Under the pieces are notes generated by a model that was not told the origin of the DNA, did not search any database, and saw only the letters and a program-made list of their open reading frames with translations. A stretch of 5,568 nt of DNA from Bacteroidales bacterium (lineage in GTDB: Bacteria > Bacteroidota > Bacteroidia > Bacteroidales > UBA7960): NCBI GenBank assembly GCA_007130545.1, contig SLSG01000117.1:1-5568 (forward strand), written 5' to 3'. The position numbers and the translations under genes are program-made. Numbering within the stretch: position 1 is the stretch's first letter; each line of letters opens with the position of its first letter. This document shows, one piece after another, positions 5,458 to 5,568 of the stretch.

Positions 5458-5568
5458 CTATTTAAGGGAAACAAGAACGATCTTTGAAAAAATTGGGAAG
5501 CCAAATAGTAGCAAAAATACCCGTTGATTCATTTTGTTTATAATGAGATGAGTCGGCAACGATGATAA
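5458..5568 (+). other. Probable rRNA operon leader with boxA-like element
   Basis: The sequence after the promoter is non-coding. It holds GATCTTTGAAA (5479-5489), similar to the E. coli boxA core CTCTTTAACA and to the TCTTTGA-A-ATTGGGAAG leaders I recall before Bacteroidota 16S genes. BoxA recruits Nus factors for antitermination. The 16S gene itself is not in the window, so the rRNA assignment is inferred from the promoter, the leader and the lack of a reading frame. Confidence 0.6.

Noticed and set aside
5512..5519. Minus-strand TATTTTTG as a tonB promoter
   Set aside because: It matches TAnnTTTG but has no -33 partner and lies inside the inferred rRNA leader; such boxes arise easily in AT-rich DNA.
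1..5568. CRISPR array, insertion sequence or integron attC sites
   Set aside because: There are no regularly spaced direct repeats and no transposase or integrase gene, and the inverted repeats at 318-489 lack attC core sequences at their ends.

Overview
The window looks like a Bacteroidota (Bacteroidetes) chromosome. Perfect TAnnTTTG -7 promoter boxes occur, Shine-Dalgarno sequences are absent, and the HtpG, bile-acid-symporter-like, acyltransferase, PadR and TonB proteins all have the form usual in that phylum. Coding regions are moderately GC-rich; promoter regions are strongly AT-rich. I cannot name a genus.

Layout from left to right: (1) the 5' end of a PadR-family regulator gene on the minus strand (1-178), running off the window, with a -7 box and a 9-bp direct repeat upstream. 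(2) A GC-rich intergenic block (about 274-510) that folds on paper into an elaborate structure. It has a closing stem and three consecutive hairpins. Two of these share one blueprint: a 17-bp basal stem, a tandem GA/GA internal loop, a 4-bp stem, and an apical loop containing GAAGGG and ending in GCA. They use different base pairs, which is covariation visible within a single sequence. This is the strongest candidate for something undescribed. (3) htpG (631-2508, +), a complete Hsp90 chaperone gene. (4) A bile acid:Na+ symporter (BASS) family carrier (2623-3564, +), whose start codon directly abuts a perfect 18-bp palindrome. (5) A PlsC-like glycerolipid acyltransferase with a C-terminal membrane domain (3593-4954, +), 28 bp downstream and probably in the same operon. 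(6) A decayed tonB gene on the minus strand (about 5033-5405). It can be read through two A-runs that each seem to have lost one base, and it lacks the middle and the end of a normal TonB. (7) At the right edge, a near-ideal Bacteroidota housekeeping promoter facing right (TTG, 19-bp spacer, TACTTTTG) with an AT-rich upstream tract and a boxA-like leader. A ribosomal RNA operon probably begins just beyond the window.

The genes do not form one pathway. HtpG is a general chaperone. The carrier and acyltransferase form a plausible membrane-related operon. The tonB remnant lies between that operon and the inferred rrn promoter and may mark an old rearrangement. The points most worth following are the structured intergenic element, the palindrome at the carrier start and the broken tonB.
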